Positions 1 through 11,269 of a stretch of DNA of 64,000 bases are shown here, piece after piece. Both the position numbers and the translations under genes were made by a program. The number at the start of each line of letters is the position of its first letter. Position 1 is the stretch's first letter. This DNA comes from Ophiocordyceps camponoti-saundersi (nom. inval.) (Eukaryota; Ascomycota; Sordariomycetes; Hypocreales; Ophiocordycipitaceae): positions 145,462 to 209,461 of the forward strand of contig PDHQ01000045.1 in assembly GCA_003339415.1 (NCBI GenBank). Reading direction: 5' to 3'. Below the pieces are notes generated by a model. That model ran no database searches and was not told the DNA's origin. It worked only from the letters and a program-made list of their open reading frames with translations.

Positions 1-892
1 ACACCGGTCAAGTCGTGATTCCAGGGACAGACGAGGACCTCGACGCCGCGGCGCAGGAAGCAACGCAGCTGGTTATACTTGATACCGACGTCAAGACACA
101 GGATGCGGAGGGGACGGCCTGAAGGATGCGAGCGGGTAGCCGCAGACGTCGGCGGTGGAGAGTATAGCTTGGGCGTCTCGATGGAGACTGGAGGTGGTGA
201 GTAAAGAGGTCCGCCGACAAGGGGGAAGGGGAAGGGGGTTATGAAGACGGACCCTGGGCGACAAGGTTTTGCTCGTTAGGGTCGGCCCAATCGATCAAGG
301 CGAAGTTGTCCAAGGAAGCGGAAGGCAAAGCAGGCGGGATGCGAGCCACACCGTCACCATTCGTAGGCAAGGGGCGAGTCTGCAGCCTCATGCGGCCGAG
401 CATACTCCCCTGTTCCCGAATCTTCTTTGTAAGGGCCCGAGTATCGACGCCATACATTGCAGGAATACGCTGCTCCTTCAGCCAGTCACCCAACGAAGAC
501 TTTGCCAGAAAATGTGAAAAGTCATGACCGCAATAAGAAGCAACGACAAGTCCAGCTACGTGAATCCTAGCCGACTCGATATGCGCCGGCAGTTCGCGAC
601 AGACGTCATCGTCAACAGCCTCGGGCGAGGGAACACCATAGTTTCCGATAAGAGGGAAGGTCAAGACGAGTATCTGTCCCCGATATGACGGATCCGTCAA
701 CGATTCGGGGTAGCCGACCATGCCCGTTTGAAAGACGAGCTCGCCTGCGACGCTGGCCTGAGCGCCGAAACTGTATCCCTGGACGGCCGAACCGTCGGCT
801 AGCTCGAGGCAGACGAGGCCTTCGTCGGCGACGCTGGCCATGCGCGCCGAGGCCGGGGGCAGCGCATTGGCGACGGCGACGGCGGTGGCCAT
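1..892 (-). CDS. URA2: Pyrimidine-specific multifunctional carbamoyl-phosphate synthase (CAD/URA2/pyrABCN type), N-terminal part, truncated by window edge
   Basis: The visible part is the glutamine-amidotransferase (small) domain of the enzyme that starts de novo UMP synthesis. Exon 1 is 892..253 and exon 2 runs from 187 off the left edge. The 65-nt intron (252..188) has a GTCCGT donor and a CTCCAG acceptor with a TACTCAC branch, and the join restores the conserved NLVAQVSIETP stretch. Family hallmarks are [43 protein letters not shown] and [13 protein letters not shown]. The [10 protein letters not shown] wording matches CAD/URA2 rather than arginine-specific CPA1, which has a TSLVGYPE form. 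The ATG at 892 is the first in the open frame; a second at 841 precedes the conserved domain and is a fair alternative. The leader upstream (about 893-1340) is rich in CT/GA runs. Large-subunit and ATCase domains would lie beyond the edge. Confidence 0.85.
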
Positions 893-1847
893 GCCGGAGA
901 AGGAGGAGGTAGAGCTGGAGAAGATGGTGGTAAGGGTAGTAGTAGTAGAGGAAGTGAAAGAAGAAGTGGAAGAAGACGACGACGACGACGGGCCCGGCGA
1001 GGAGAGAACGAATCGATAACCGAAACGAATAATCGCCCTGTCTGCGATGGTCACTGTGACAATCCGGGAAAGGTCAAAGATATCCCGCCGTCGTCCGTCT
1101 GTCGTCAATGACGCGAGAGAGACAGATAGAGAGAGAGGATGAGAGAGACAGAGAGACAGGGAGTGTAGGAAAAAAATAGAAGGAAAGAATCGTGAGGTGG
1201 GGTCCGACGGAGCTGCTCCTCTTTTTTTGGTGTCCCTCCCACTTTCCCCTTTGGATATAGACTCTTTGGCTGTGGAAACAGATTGGACGGACAGACAGAC
1301 ACTCACTCGAGTAACAATAACACGCCTGCAAGGCTGCAACTACTAACAACTGCAAAGAAGGAAAAGTCAAATTTGTCTACCTATGCCGTGCCGTGTTTCT
1401 CTGCCTCTCCATATACATACATACATACATAACAGTGTCGTGGCTCGCAGTTGGCCAGCTAGTGTACCCATCCGTCCAAGTCCTAATATTCCCCTTGGTT
1501 GCGTCTGCGTGTAACAGCCGACAGAGATTGAGCACCAACTACCTAGGCACGGTACTACATACATACTGCTCTTTCATCGGATGGCTTCTCTTGCCTCTAC
1601 ATCGGCAGTTCGTCTGTGTAGCATCCATGTACGATCCGAACTGCTTCTTACCTTCCCGGGTTTCCCATATGTATATAACGTGACACTAACACACTTCTCT
1701 TTGCCGTCCGGCTTGCGTCGAGCTTCATCTTAGGTAAGGTAGGCTTTAATTCCTTGTTCCATCCTATTCGGTCCCACGACTTCTCACTCCGAATATATCG
1801 TTAGTCCCCGCTCTCCGGCTTCTCCCCTCCCTTCTCTAACGCCTTCG
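893..1847. other. Intergenic: URA2 leader/promoter and left flank of transposon block
   Basis: No convincing gene. The part next to URA2 (about 950-1340) holds (GAA/GAC)n-like and GAGA runs, typical of a pyrimidine-rich fungal 5' leader when read on the minus strand. Further left of the transposon there is an (ATAC)n stretch near 1412-1430 and short AGGTAGG-type repeats. Open frames here are low-complexity shadows. Confidence 0.6.
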
Positions 1848-1852
1848 CCTAG
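1848..1852. repeat. Left target-site duplication (CCTAG) of copia element 1
   Basis: CCTAG directly precedes the first base of the copia LTR and recurs at 16411-16415 directly after the last base of the right LTR. It is a perfect 5-bp duplication, as expected for LTR-retrotransposon integration. Confidence 0.9.
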
Positions 1853-1908
1853 TGTTGTGTGACACACCCTGTGTCTAGGCTGTGCCCCACTTAGGGCTTG
1901 AGCCCGGT
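1853..1908 (+). repeat. Copia 1 left LTR, first 56 bp
   Basis: Begins TGTTGTGTGACACACCC and aligns base for base with 16248-16303, apart from C-to-T and G-to-A changes in the right copy. This outer piece is essentially unmutated. It ends exactly at the gypsy insertion point (CCGGT at 1904-1908). Confidence 0.9.
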
Positions 1909-2319
1909 TGTAAGGGAAGCCTGTGCAAGATATACTAAAGAAGAGAGATAGCGATAAGCAGATTAGAAGAGAGGAAGAAGAGGGCATAAGTATAGATTAT
2001 AGAGGTTTACTTTAAGAGTTATATTAAGAGCAAAGCTAATTCTTACCGAATTATAATACTAGAAACTATTACGAACTATATACGAGGAGGTTACGACTTA
2101 GGGGTAAACTCCTCGCGATACGAACTATATCTTCTAAAATCTTATCTAAGACCCTAGCGTAGTTTAAGAACTTATCTTCCGTATCTAACTACTTTATTAA
2201 GATTAGAAGCGCGTTATATATACTCCGAGTAATTTCGGTAAGGAGTTATAATAGCTTTATAATACTTACGTAATCTTTTAGTTATTTTTCCTATATAGTT
2301 ATCTTATAACTTTATTATA
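1909..2319 (-). repeat. Gypsy LTR (3' LTR relative to pol), 411 bp
   Basis: Begins TGTAAGGGAAGCC and ends TTTATTATA. It matches 10747-11157 in length and sequence apart from transition differences. The outer edge of this copy is little mutated, and RIP becomes heavy from about 1990 inward. Confidence 0.9.
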
Positions 2320-2799
2320 ACTATCTTTTTATTTTAAATAATTAAATATTAAGGTAAGATAGTTATAGGTTATTATAAGTTTATTATAGTAAAGTAAAAA
2401 ATAAAAAAAAGTCGTAGGTAAGTAAAGCGCGTTATTAATAATAAAAAGCGCGCGTAATTATAGTAACGGTAGTAATTCGTTATTAATTTAAGCGAAGGTA
2501 TAAGTAACTTCGAACGCGTGCTACCTTTATTATAATTTTTTCCCTCCTATTATCTCTAAAAAGGTTAAGCTTTTAATTTCGGACTTTTATACGTAATAAT
2601 ATTATAGCGTATTTAGAAAAGATAGTATCGTATAGTAAGGTTACTAATAGCTATTATATTTATTATAACGCGGATAAGGTAGAACTTAGTATAGGTTCGC
2701 TCGATAATAATATACCGCGTTATAACGTAAAAACGCTATAAGCTACTCCGCGAAAAACTTTAAATAAGAGGATAGAGGCCGAGCTTATAAAAGATATTA

Positions 2800-5700
2800 T
2801 AAAAACGCTTAGTAGGAAAAGTATAAAATATAAGTAAATCGTTCGCATATCGTAAGGTATCTATTAATATAGTATAGGGACTTTAAGTAAAATATCGCTT
2901 ACTATTATTATAGAGGAAGATAGGAGAGGTAATAAGCTGCCCGTTAAGGTATAAGAGCTAAATCCTACTTCGTAGGAACTTAAAACCTTTACTAAAATAT
3001 CGTTAAATATTAATAAGAAAAAGAAAACTATAATACTAAGTAGTAAGTTATTAAAGCGTAAGTAAATTAATTAGGTATTAGCTAGGTAATATTAATAGTT
3101 TATAAGCTCGGTAGATATTAGCTTTATAAGTAGGAGATTTATAATTAGTAAATTATTTACGGGTTTTAAGAAATTAACGCTAGGTAAGATAAGGGCGTTA
3201 TAGGAGGTAGTAGCTAGTAATAAGATACCGAAAAAAGCGCGAAAGCCGGTATAGAAGACTCCTTTATCTCGTAAGAAATCGGTAAGTAAGGTCGCCGAGA
3301 CGGCGCCGAAGATAATTATAGGCGAGAGGGATACTAAAAAAGAAGCGTAGCGATTTATATAAATTACTAAACTACTAATTAAGAAAAAGGTAATAGAGGA
3401 TTAGGCTAAGGGTAAGAAATATAAGTATATTAGTCCCCTATCGATATAGAGATACTAATAAGCTTTAGGGGTTTTAAGTAAGGAATTTATTAATTCCTTA
3501 GATAAGGAAGATTTAGATAATTAAGATATTCCTACTAAGGCGCCGGTTATCTAAGTAAAGGATATTCTTAATAATAGTAATTAGTCTAATATAGAGTAAT
3601 ATAAGTTTACGAAAATATATCGGAAAATAGTTAAGATTAATAAGGCTATAAAAAGGACGCGGTTTACCGATACGTATTTTAATACCGAGTATAATACTAA
3701 AATATTAACTTATATTTACGGGGCCTTAAAAAATAAGAAAATATCGGTATTTACGCTAATAGGAAAAAAGGTAGCTAAATAGACCTCCTTATTAAAACTA
3801 ATAAAAGTTATAAAAGTAGTTCGAGTAGAAGGTAAGTAAAGCGGGGTCCCTTTATAGTAAAAGCGAGGGCTTATTATTAACCGGTATATAGCGCTCGAGA
3901 AGATACTTATTATCGATAAGGAAAACGTATTACGCTAGTTAATCTTTAACGTAGCGAAAAAAAAGGGGAAAGATACGGCGGCCGTAGCTTATCTAATTAT
4001 ACGTGCCCGGATTTAGAATCGTACTATATTTAAGTAGCGTTAGAATATGCTAACCGATAAGGGAGTTACGGCTAAGATTTATCGGATAATCGTAAACGAA
4101 TTTAACTTATATTAGTAGGAGATATAAGGTCCTAGTCTCTATAAGGTAGCGCTAGTTAGATATAATAAGTTAGATAATAATAGTAAGAAAGCGTCTAACT
4201 TAACTATAAGGCTAGCTACGCTATAACTAACGTAGCTTATTATAAAGGTATCGTATATCCGAGAAAAGAGGGTATTAATTATAGTTTATACCTTCGTAAA
4301 AAAAAATATAAAATAGACGATATCTGCAAATTAGTTATCGTTATATACTTAAAATAGTATTATAAGGGATAAAATACTTAGTAATATTAGAAAATAGCTA
4401 AACTAATATTAGGAATAAAGGAAAGCTTATAAGAAGCGAGAAGCCGCTAAGGAGGCGTAGAAATAGGACGCGGGACCGTCGATCGCGGAAAGAGATAGTT
4501 AGGCTATTAAGGAGGTAGTAAAGGGTAATATTATTATAAATAACTTACGTAATATAGAGGAAGGAGATAGTAAGGAAGAGAACGCTAAGGAGTAGAACGA
4601 AGAAAGAGATAAAGAAAATCTTAAAGCCGCTAATAACGCGAAGTTCTTCCGGGAGGCTTTTAATAATAACTTATTTACCGATAGTAACGGCGAGAACGAT
4701 AGTAAAGATAAAAAGGACGCACTATTAGCGCCCGTAAGGGGGGGGAGTCGTGGCTAGGGCGGCAGTTAAGCGGGCGTAAGTGCTAGAAGAAGCGCGCCGC
4801 GCGTTAAGAAGTTAAAGAAAGCTATATAACTTATCCGGGGGTAAATTATTTACTTTAAGGTTAATTAATACCTTACTTACTTTAGGTCTAGTTTATCGTA
4901 ATATTTAACTTTAGTAGATAAAACGGAACTTTTTATTATATCTTACTATCGGACCGCTATTAAGGCGGTAAGATACGATTTTTACGTAAAGCGTAAAGTA
5001 ACCTATTATAAAGTACTAGCGCTAATATTAGGAGACCGTTATAATATAATAATAGTGCTTAAGGTCCTAGAAATAATATATACTATAACGTAGGAGGAAG
5101 CTAGTTTTAGGAGCGGTAACTTAGACTTTATAATCTTAGACTAGCTTAGAGAGGAACTTACTACGTAAGGGTAATATTTTACGAAGGCTTTTAACGTAGC
5201 CTTTAGTATATATACTAGGGAGTTCCGCCTAAGTAATACGGCGAAAGGTAAGACTAAAGCGCGGAACTTATACCGTATTATAATTTATAAACGATAAGCT
5301 TTACTAGTTTAAAATAAGCTCGTATTCGGTGCGATCTGGCCCTATTTCGCTAGGGAGTTAGGGGTAGCCCTTAGTAGTTTAGGAGAGTTTATAAAGATTA
5401 AGGCCTAGGATATTAACTTCCTATTTTAACTAAAACTTAGAGATAACGGTTATAATAGCTAAGCGGCGGCCTTAGCTTATATTCGGCTACGGATCGGTAA
5501 AGTAATAGCTTTACTTAATACCCGAGAGATAAAAACGTAAAAGAAAAAGCTTAAGAAATAGCTCGACGCGTTTATACCTTATATAAATAAGGACTAGTAT
5601 ATCTTTATTAATATAAAGGATAAGAAACGTATCCCGGTTAAGTAGATAACCGAGGAATAGTTAGAGGAGGGTCGGGTCCGGGTTTTAACTCGATTACCTT

Positions 5701-5800
5701 CGACTTAGAAGGTCGTTAAGCGAGCTATTAAGGAGGAAGATAAACTATCGGTTCGTTATTCGGGTAGGAATAAGAAACCCCGTACTAAGTAGAATAGGTA
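2800..5800 (+). pseudogene. Degenerate plus-strand reading frame inside the gypsy element, opposite to gag-pol
   Basis: Between the left LTR and the end of gag-pol is about 3.5 kb that reads as a degraded, Lys-rich protein on the plus strand, antisense to pol. Segments such as FNVAKKKGKDTAAVAYLII (about 3950-4000) and KKASNLTIRLATL (about 4185-4225) run on in one frame with stops mostly at TAG/TAA, as expected from RIP of Trp and Gln codons. A GC-richer island lies at about 4730-4800. I recognise no family. Its ends and whether it is one gene or two are not resolved. Confidence 0.45.
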
Positions 5801-8357
5801 AATAAAAGTATAGCAAGTAATCGATATATAAGTTTATAAAAAACGAACTTTTTTATATTTTTTTATTATTTTTTAGAACTTATTAATAAGTTAGGATATA
5901 TTCGCTATATCCTTAATAGGGACTTATTAGTTATATTTTAAAAGCTATCTTTTCTATTTAACTAGAAAATAAACGTTACCATTTAGTATTTTTTAACCTT
6001 TAACCTCTTAGATTTCCTATTCTCTATTATCCTTTTCTAAATCTAGTATAAGGAGAGAGGTAAACGGGTTTTAGAGACTTTAAAAATACTAAGGTTTAAG
6101 GAGGGAGATATAAAAAATATTATAAAGATAGCTATATTTTACTAGTAGGGCGAGGCAATATACTTAGGAGCCGATTTTTTAAAGAATACGGAAAGGTTTA
6201 ATATAGCGAGGAAGGAGTTTCTTTTTCTCGCCCTTAAATTTAATATTCTTCGTAGAAAGACTTACTAAGTTACCGATTTTTAATATTAGCAGTATATAGT
6301 TTTTATTATAGTACTTCGCCTACTTTTTAGTAGCGTATTTCTAGTAATCTATTAGATATTAGCGTAAGTTTACTATCTTATTTAGTCTAGCCTTAGCTTT
6401 AAGCGTTACCTTAAGGGGAATATCTATAAAGATATAGAATTCTAAGTAATATCTATAAAATACCTTATTAGGTAAGATTCCTATAATTAAGTACTTTGCG
6501 TTATTTATTATAAATTAAGTAATTAGTAATAGTTAAGGCTATAATACGCGTTTATTATTAGTAAAATAATAAAGGTAATATTATATTACCTAGTTTATCT
6601 ATTCCGTTTACTTATCGGTCTAAGGGTAAAACGCGGTTAATAACCGTCTCCTAATCTTAGATAGTAGATAAAGGTCTAACTAGAAATAACTAATAAATAA
6701 GCTGCCCTTATTAGATACGATACCTTATAGAAGGCCGTAGCGGAGTTTTACCTCCTAGTAAAAAAGCTCGGCTAAGTCCCCTACTTTAATCGTATCCGAA
6801 ATAGGAAGTAAGAGTAAGAACTTTATAAATCGATTAACGATTACGAGGATACTATTAACTTATTTATCTAGCTATATAAACTCTAGAAAACTAATAGTAA
6901 AGTTTAGAGATAGTTCTGCCTAAGGTTATAATAAAATCGGTAATAAATCTAACTTACTATATAAGCGGTGCTTTCGGGGAGCGACCCCTTAGTAAATCTA
7001 ATAGGACCTAATATAAGATTTAATATCTTTATATATTACCTCCTAGTAGAATTTCCTAGTAAGGAGGTCCTAGGTACGTTCTATACCGAAATAACCCGCT
7101 AGTAAGTTATCGTAATATAGTAATAGTAATTTATACTTTAACGCTACTTCTTATAATATTACTATACGGTCCTTCTAATAGACGAGACTATTAGAGTTAA
7201 CTATCTATAAACTTTATTTTCCCTATTAAGTCTTATTAAGCTTAGTAGCTTTTCGGCGTTATAACTAGAGATCTTCGCCTTAACTTCGCTATAGTAAAGT
7301 AAGGAGGGGAGTTAATATATCGGGCTCTAAGGGCTATTCTTATACTATTACCTTTTTTAAGGTCTAGCTCTTAAGGCGTTAAGTTAAGCCTAAGGTTATT
7401 AAAACTTAGTATAAAAAGTATATAGCTACTTTAAGGTAGGGGTTTTAATAGTTAGTTTAGTTTAACGCTATAGTATACTTAACGCGTAGTATATTATTAA
7501 CTATTTTCTTACGTAGAATATCTAATCTTTCTATTATCGGGCCCGCTTTAAGTATATATTATAGTTTTCTTAAGGGGCTATTAGTAAGATTATTACGGCC
7601 TAGTTTATAGAGGATATAGAAATCGAAGGGCGATAAGTAAGTTACCTAATATTATTAGCGGCAGTTTAAGTCCGATTATATTATAATTAACCGTAAGTTT
7701 AAGTAATCTAAGATTACCTTAACCGGAAATATCGATCTTTCTATATAATAGCGCTAATACTTAAATAATTTAATAATAGCGAAGAATTCCTTTTTAGCTA
7801 CTATATAGCGTATTTTAGGGCTATTAAATTTCTATAACTAGCAAGCGATAATAAGGTATTACCCTTAATTATCGTATTATAAGAGGATACCGGCTATAGT
7901 AAAATCCGATATATTAGTCTCGATCTTTATCTACCTCTTAAGATTAAAATATATAAGTAAGAGGGCTTTAGTAAATACCTTTTTAAGTTCTAGAAAGGCG
8001 GATTATTAGAGGGCGTTAAGCTAGTATCGGCCTAGTTTCTTCCTATTTTCGCTCCTTTTAAGTATATTAGTTAGGGGAGCGACGATATTAGAATATCGGG
8101 GAATAAAACGCCGGTAATAGTTATAGAAACTTAGAAAAATCTAAAAATTATAAAAAAAGCCTAGTTCTTCCTAGTCGGCTATTACTTATATCTTTTTTAA
8201 GTTTATAGAGATATTATATATACCGACGATATATCTAAGGAACTTAACTACTTCTTAATAGAAGATATATTTAGTAATATTTACGTATAAGTTAGCTTCT
8301 CGGAGTTTCGCTAAGATCTCGCGAAAATATCGGGTATAATCCTCCTTTATTTTAAAG

Positions 8358-8745
8358 TAGATTAATATATCGTCTAAATAAACGATATAGATAATATTTA
8401 CTAGGGTTTTAAATACTCGATTAATATAGTATTAGAAAATCGCCGGGGTATTTATTAAGCTAAAAAAAACGATAAGATACTCGAAATAACCGTATCGTAA
8501 GCGGAAGGTAGTTTTCTACTTATCGCCCTTTTTAATATAAATACGGTAATAAGCGTGCTAGAGGTTAATTTTTAAGAAAATCGTAGCGCCTTAAACCTAG
8601 TCTATAATCTCCGAAATAAATAGGAGAGGGTAACGATTCTTAATCGTTACCTTATTAAGACCCCGGTAGTTTATATAAAGTCGTAGTTCCCTATCTTTCT
8701 TAGGGACGAAGAAGATAGGGGCGCTACCTAGGCTTTAGGATTCTC
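8358..8745 (-). pseudogene. Gypsy reverse-transcriptase core
   Basis: The minus strand gives, in order, [16 protein letters not shown], then [15 protein letters not shown], and about 200 nt later VYLDDILIYF. These are the standard fingers/palm motifs of Ty3/gypsy reverse transcriptase. Differences from the family norm are of the Ser-to-Phe or Cys-to-Tyr kind expected from C-to-T/G-to-A change. This fixes the element's class and orientation. Confidence 0.9.
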
Positions 8746-9597
8746 GTATCTAACCTTTACTTAGAGCGTTATTAAGGTATTCTTAGAGTACTTTAAGTTT
8801 AGTTTAGGAAAAAGGGTAGATAAGACCTTAAGGAGGCGTAGCGTTATTAACTAGATTAATAGCGTAAACGGTATCTTTTTTATTAGGAAGAATAAAGGCC
8901 TTAGATTTTAAGAATATATCTTCGAATCTAGCGAAAATTAGGGGTATTTCGATTTCTAATACCGGTAGTAGCTCGGAGTCTTCTTTATCTGCAAATATAG
9001 GAGGTATTAAGTCTAATATAACCTAAAAAACGTATAGATATTATTTAGCCTCTTAGACGAATTCCTTAGCATTAAGGAGGTAAGCTTATAGTAGTTAAGA
9101 TAATTTATATTACTATTTACGAGTATCGGGGGATAAGTAGATTTATTCGGCTACTAAGGTAAGTATCCCTAAAGTAATAAAGTTATCGTTTATTACTATA
9201 CTAAGGACGCCGAAATAGTAACAAACTAGTATCTTTTCTATCCTATCTATATTACGAAGGGTAACCGATATCTCCTAAAGTTTATTAACTAGGGCGTATT
9301 TACCGATACCTTTTACGGGGAGAGAAGGGTCGTTATCTAAGAGTAGTAATACGTATTCTCTTATAAAGAAAAGGTTAATAAAATCGATTTCGCTATAAGT
9401 ATTAAATTTAATAAATACTAGAAAAAGAGTAAGTCTCGTTTAAAATATGCTAAAAGTTTTAAAAGTTTTTTCCGTTAAGAATATTAATAAAGAGACTTTT
9501 ATATCGATATTTTTAAGTTTTTTAAACTTTTCTTTAATAAGCCGGCCTAGGTTCGTTTAGTCCTTATAGCTTTAGCTTTCTCCGGGTATTTCGATTA

Positions 9598-9639
9598 GTA
9601 GTTAGATTCCTTATAGCTTTTCTTTTTATAATAAGAGTA
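9598..9639 (-). pseudogene. RIP-destroyed CCHC zinc knuckle of gypsy Gag
   Basis: The minus strand reads Y-x2-Y-x4-Y-x4-Y with spacing identical to a C-x2-C-x4-H-x4-C retroviral knuckle. Each Tyr codon (TAC/TAT) is one G-to-A or C-to-T step from Cys or His, and the Gly before the His has become Ser. It marks the 3' end of gag. Confidence 0.75.
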
Positions 9640-10746
9640 AGTTAAAATATCCGATTTCTTATTAGATAGGTTCCTTTTATCTTTATTTTCCCTAAGGCGG
9701 TTAAAACCGCCGTTTTTATTCTAGGGCTTTAAGGAATTATCGTTACGATAATAACCTAAATTAGAGTTAGTCCGTTATTATTTCGTAAAGTTATCGTAGT
9801 AATATTAGTAAAACCTACCTAAGCTAGAATCTTAAATCTATTAAGCTAGGGAGACTATTTCCTAATAGTTAAAAGTATTTAGCTAGTGCTATTTAAAGAT
9901 CTTAGCTTATAGCTAAGAGAGTAATCGGGAGAAGTAATCTAAGGTAAGTTTTTTAGAAAGATAGGCGTCGAAGTATCTTTCTAAACCCTCTAAATAGATA
10001 TAAAAATTATAGGGTATCTAATTATCTTATTACTTAGCGTTTTAGAGTATAATAGCTATAGTTATAGTTTAATTCCCGGGATTTTTTAAAAAGTTATAAG
10101 ATTATTTTTTAAAAGCGGGCTAATCGCCTATAAGTCGCGCTTATTCCTTAGTAAATAAGCTATATTTATAAGACTTTTAATAAGTATAAAAGTTTAGGTA
10201 TATATTATCTAAGGCTTTAAGAATCTTATTCTTATTTTTATAGTACTTTTTAAGTATTATAAAAAAGGAATTTTTAAAGTCCTTAAGCTAGTCTTAGTAT
10301 TTACGAGTTATAGGTCGCTTCTTTAGTTTAATAATATTCGAAAATTTAATATCCTTATCTTAATTAAAATCCGATAATAAGAAGTAGCGCTTACGCTAGG
10401 AACTTATAGCTAAGTTAGTAAGGTTTCCTTTAAGGATTATAATATCCTTAAGATAGATACCTTATTCTTAAAAGAAGTTAGTAATAAAATTACGGAAAAT
10501 TTCCTCCTAGGGAGTAAGACTACGTCGGGAGGCCTCCGGGGCTTTCGTAGGATAAGTTATCTCTAACTACGTAGGATAATCCGAAGGAGGGGGGGAAGAG
10601 ATATCTAAGGAGCGGTCCTCCGCTTATAAAAGTTAGTTCTAGGAGCGCGTAGTATAAAGTATATTAAAACGTAAGGGGGTCGGTACCGAATTTAAAAAGA
10701 TAAATCTAAGCTAAAAGTTAGTATCTCTTAAAAAAAGAATTAGAGT

Positions 10747-11157
10747 TATAAGGGAAGCCTATATAAGATATACTAAAAAAAAGAGATAGTAATAAGTAGA
10801 TTAGAAAAGAGGAAGAAGAGGGTATAAGTATAGATTATAAAGGTTTATTTTAAAAGTTATATTAAAAGTAAAGCTAATTTTTACTAAATTATAATATTAA
10901 AAATTATTATAAATTATATATAAGGAGGTTATAACTTAAGGGTAAACTTTTTGCGATATAAACTATATCTTCTAGAGTTTTATTTAAGACCTTAGCGTAG
11001 TTTAAGAACTTATTTTCCGTATCTAACTACTCTATTAAGACCGGAAGCGCGTTATATATACTCCGAGTAGTTTCGGTAAGGAGTTATAATAGCTTTATAA
11101 TATTTACGTAATCTTTTAGTTATCCTTCCTATATAGTTATTTTATAACTTTATTATA
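10747..11157 (-). repeat. Gypsy LTR (5' LTR relative to pol), 411 bp
   Basis: RIP-mutated partner of 1909-2319; begins TATAAGGGAAGCC (TG changed to TA) and ends TTTATTATA. The identical length of the pair fixes the element boundaries. Confidence 0.9.
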
Positions 11158-11162
11158 CTAGT

Positions 11163-11269
11163 TAAGTTAGTATATTAAATATACTAAATTAGTATAGAGG
11201 GGCTATTAGAGTTAAACTTAGTATTAGTAATATTACTGCCCGATCCGTAATAGCGTACGTGCCTTAATA
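11163..11269 (+). repeat. Copia 1 left LTR, remaining 107 bp
   Basis: Continuation of the copia left LTR after the gypsy insertion. It aligns with 16304-16410 with transitions only (for example GTCAGTATGTTAGACACA against GTTAGTATATTAAATATA). The internal region starts GGTTATACGCTCG at 11270, the expected primer-binding-site position; copia 2 also starts GGTTAT there. Confidence 0.88.

Larger units (their letters stand above)
1909..11157 (-). mobile_element. Ty3/gypsy LTR retrotransposon (9249 bp), RIP-degraded
   Basis: Bounded by two 411-bp LTRs (1909-2319 and 10747-11157) and by a 5-bp target duplication that reads CCGGT (1904-1908) on the left and CTAGT (11158-11162) on the right; the right copy differs by one C-to-T and one G-to-A. 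Gag-pol runs on the minus strand. A CCHC zinc knuckle with its Cys and His codons turned into Tyr codons lies at 9639..9598. The reverse transcriptase reads [10 protein letters not shown] and then [13 protein letters not shown] around 8740-8600, and the catalytic box VYLDDILIY around 8385-8358 is intact. Integrase is expected at about 7300-6300 but I did not resolve it. Stops interrupt every frame, mostly TAG/TAA where Trp or Gln would be. Confidence 0.93.

Noticed and set aside
269..912. Plus-strand open frames over the URA2 gene
   Set aside because: They lie opposite a well-conserved coding exon and show no features of their own.
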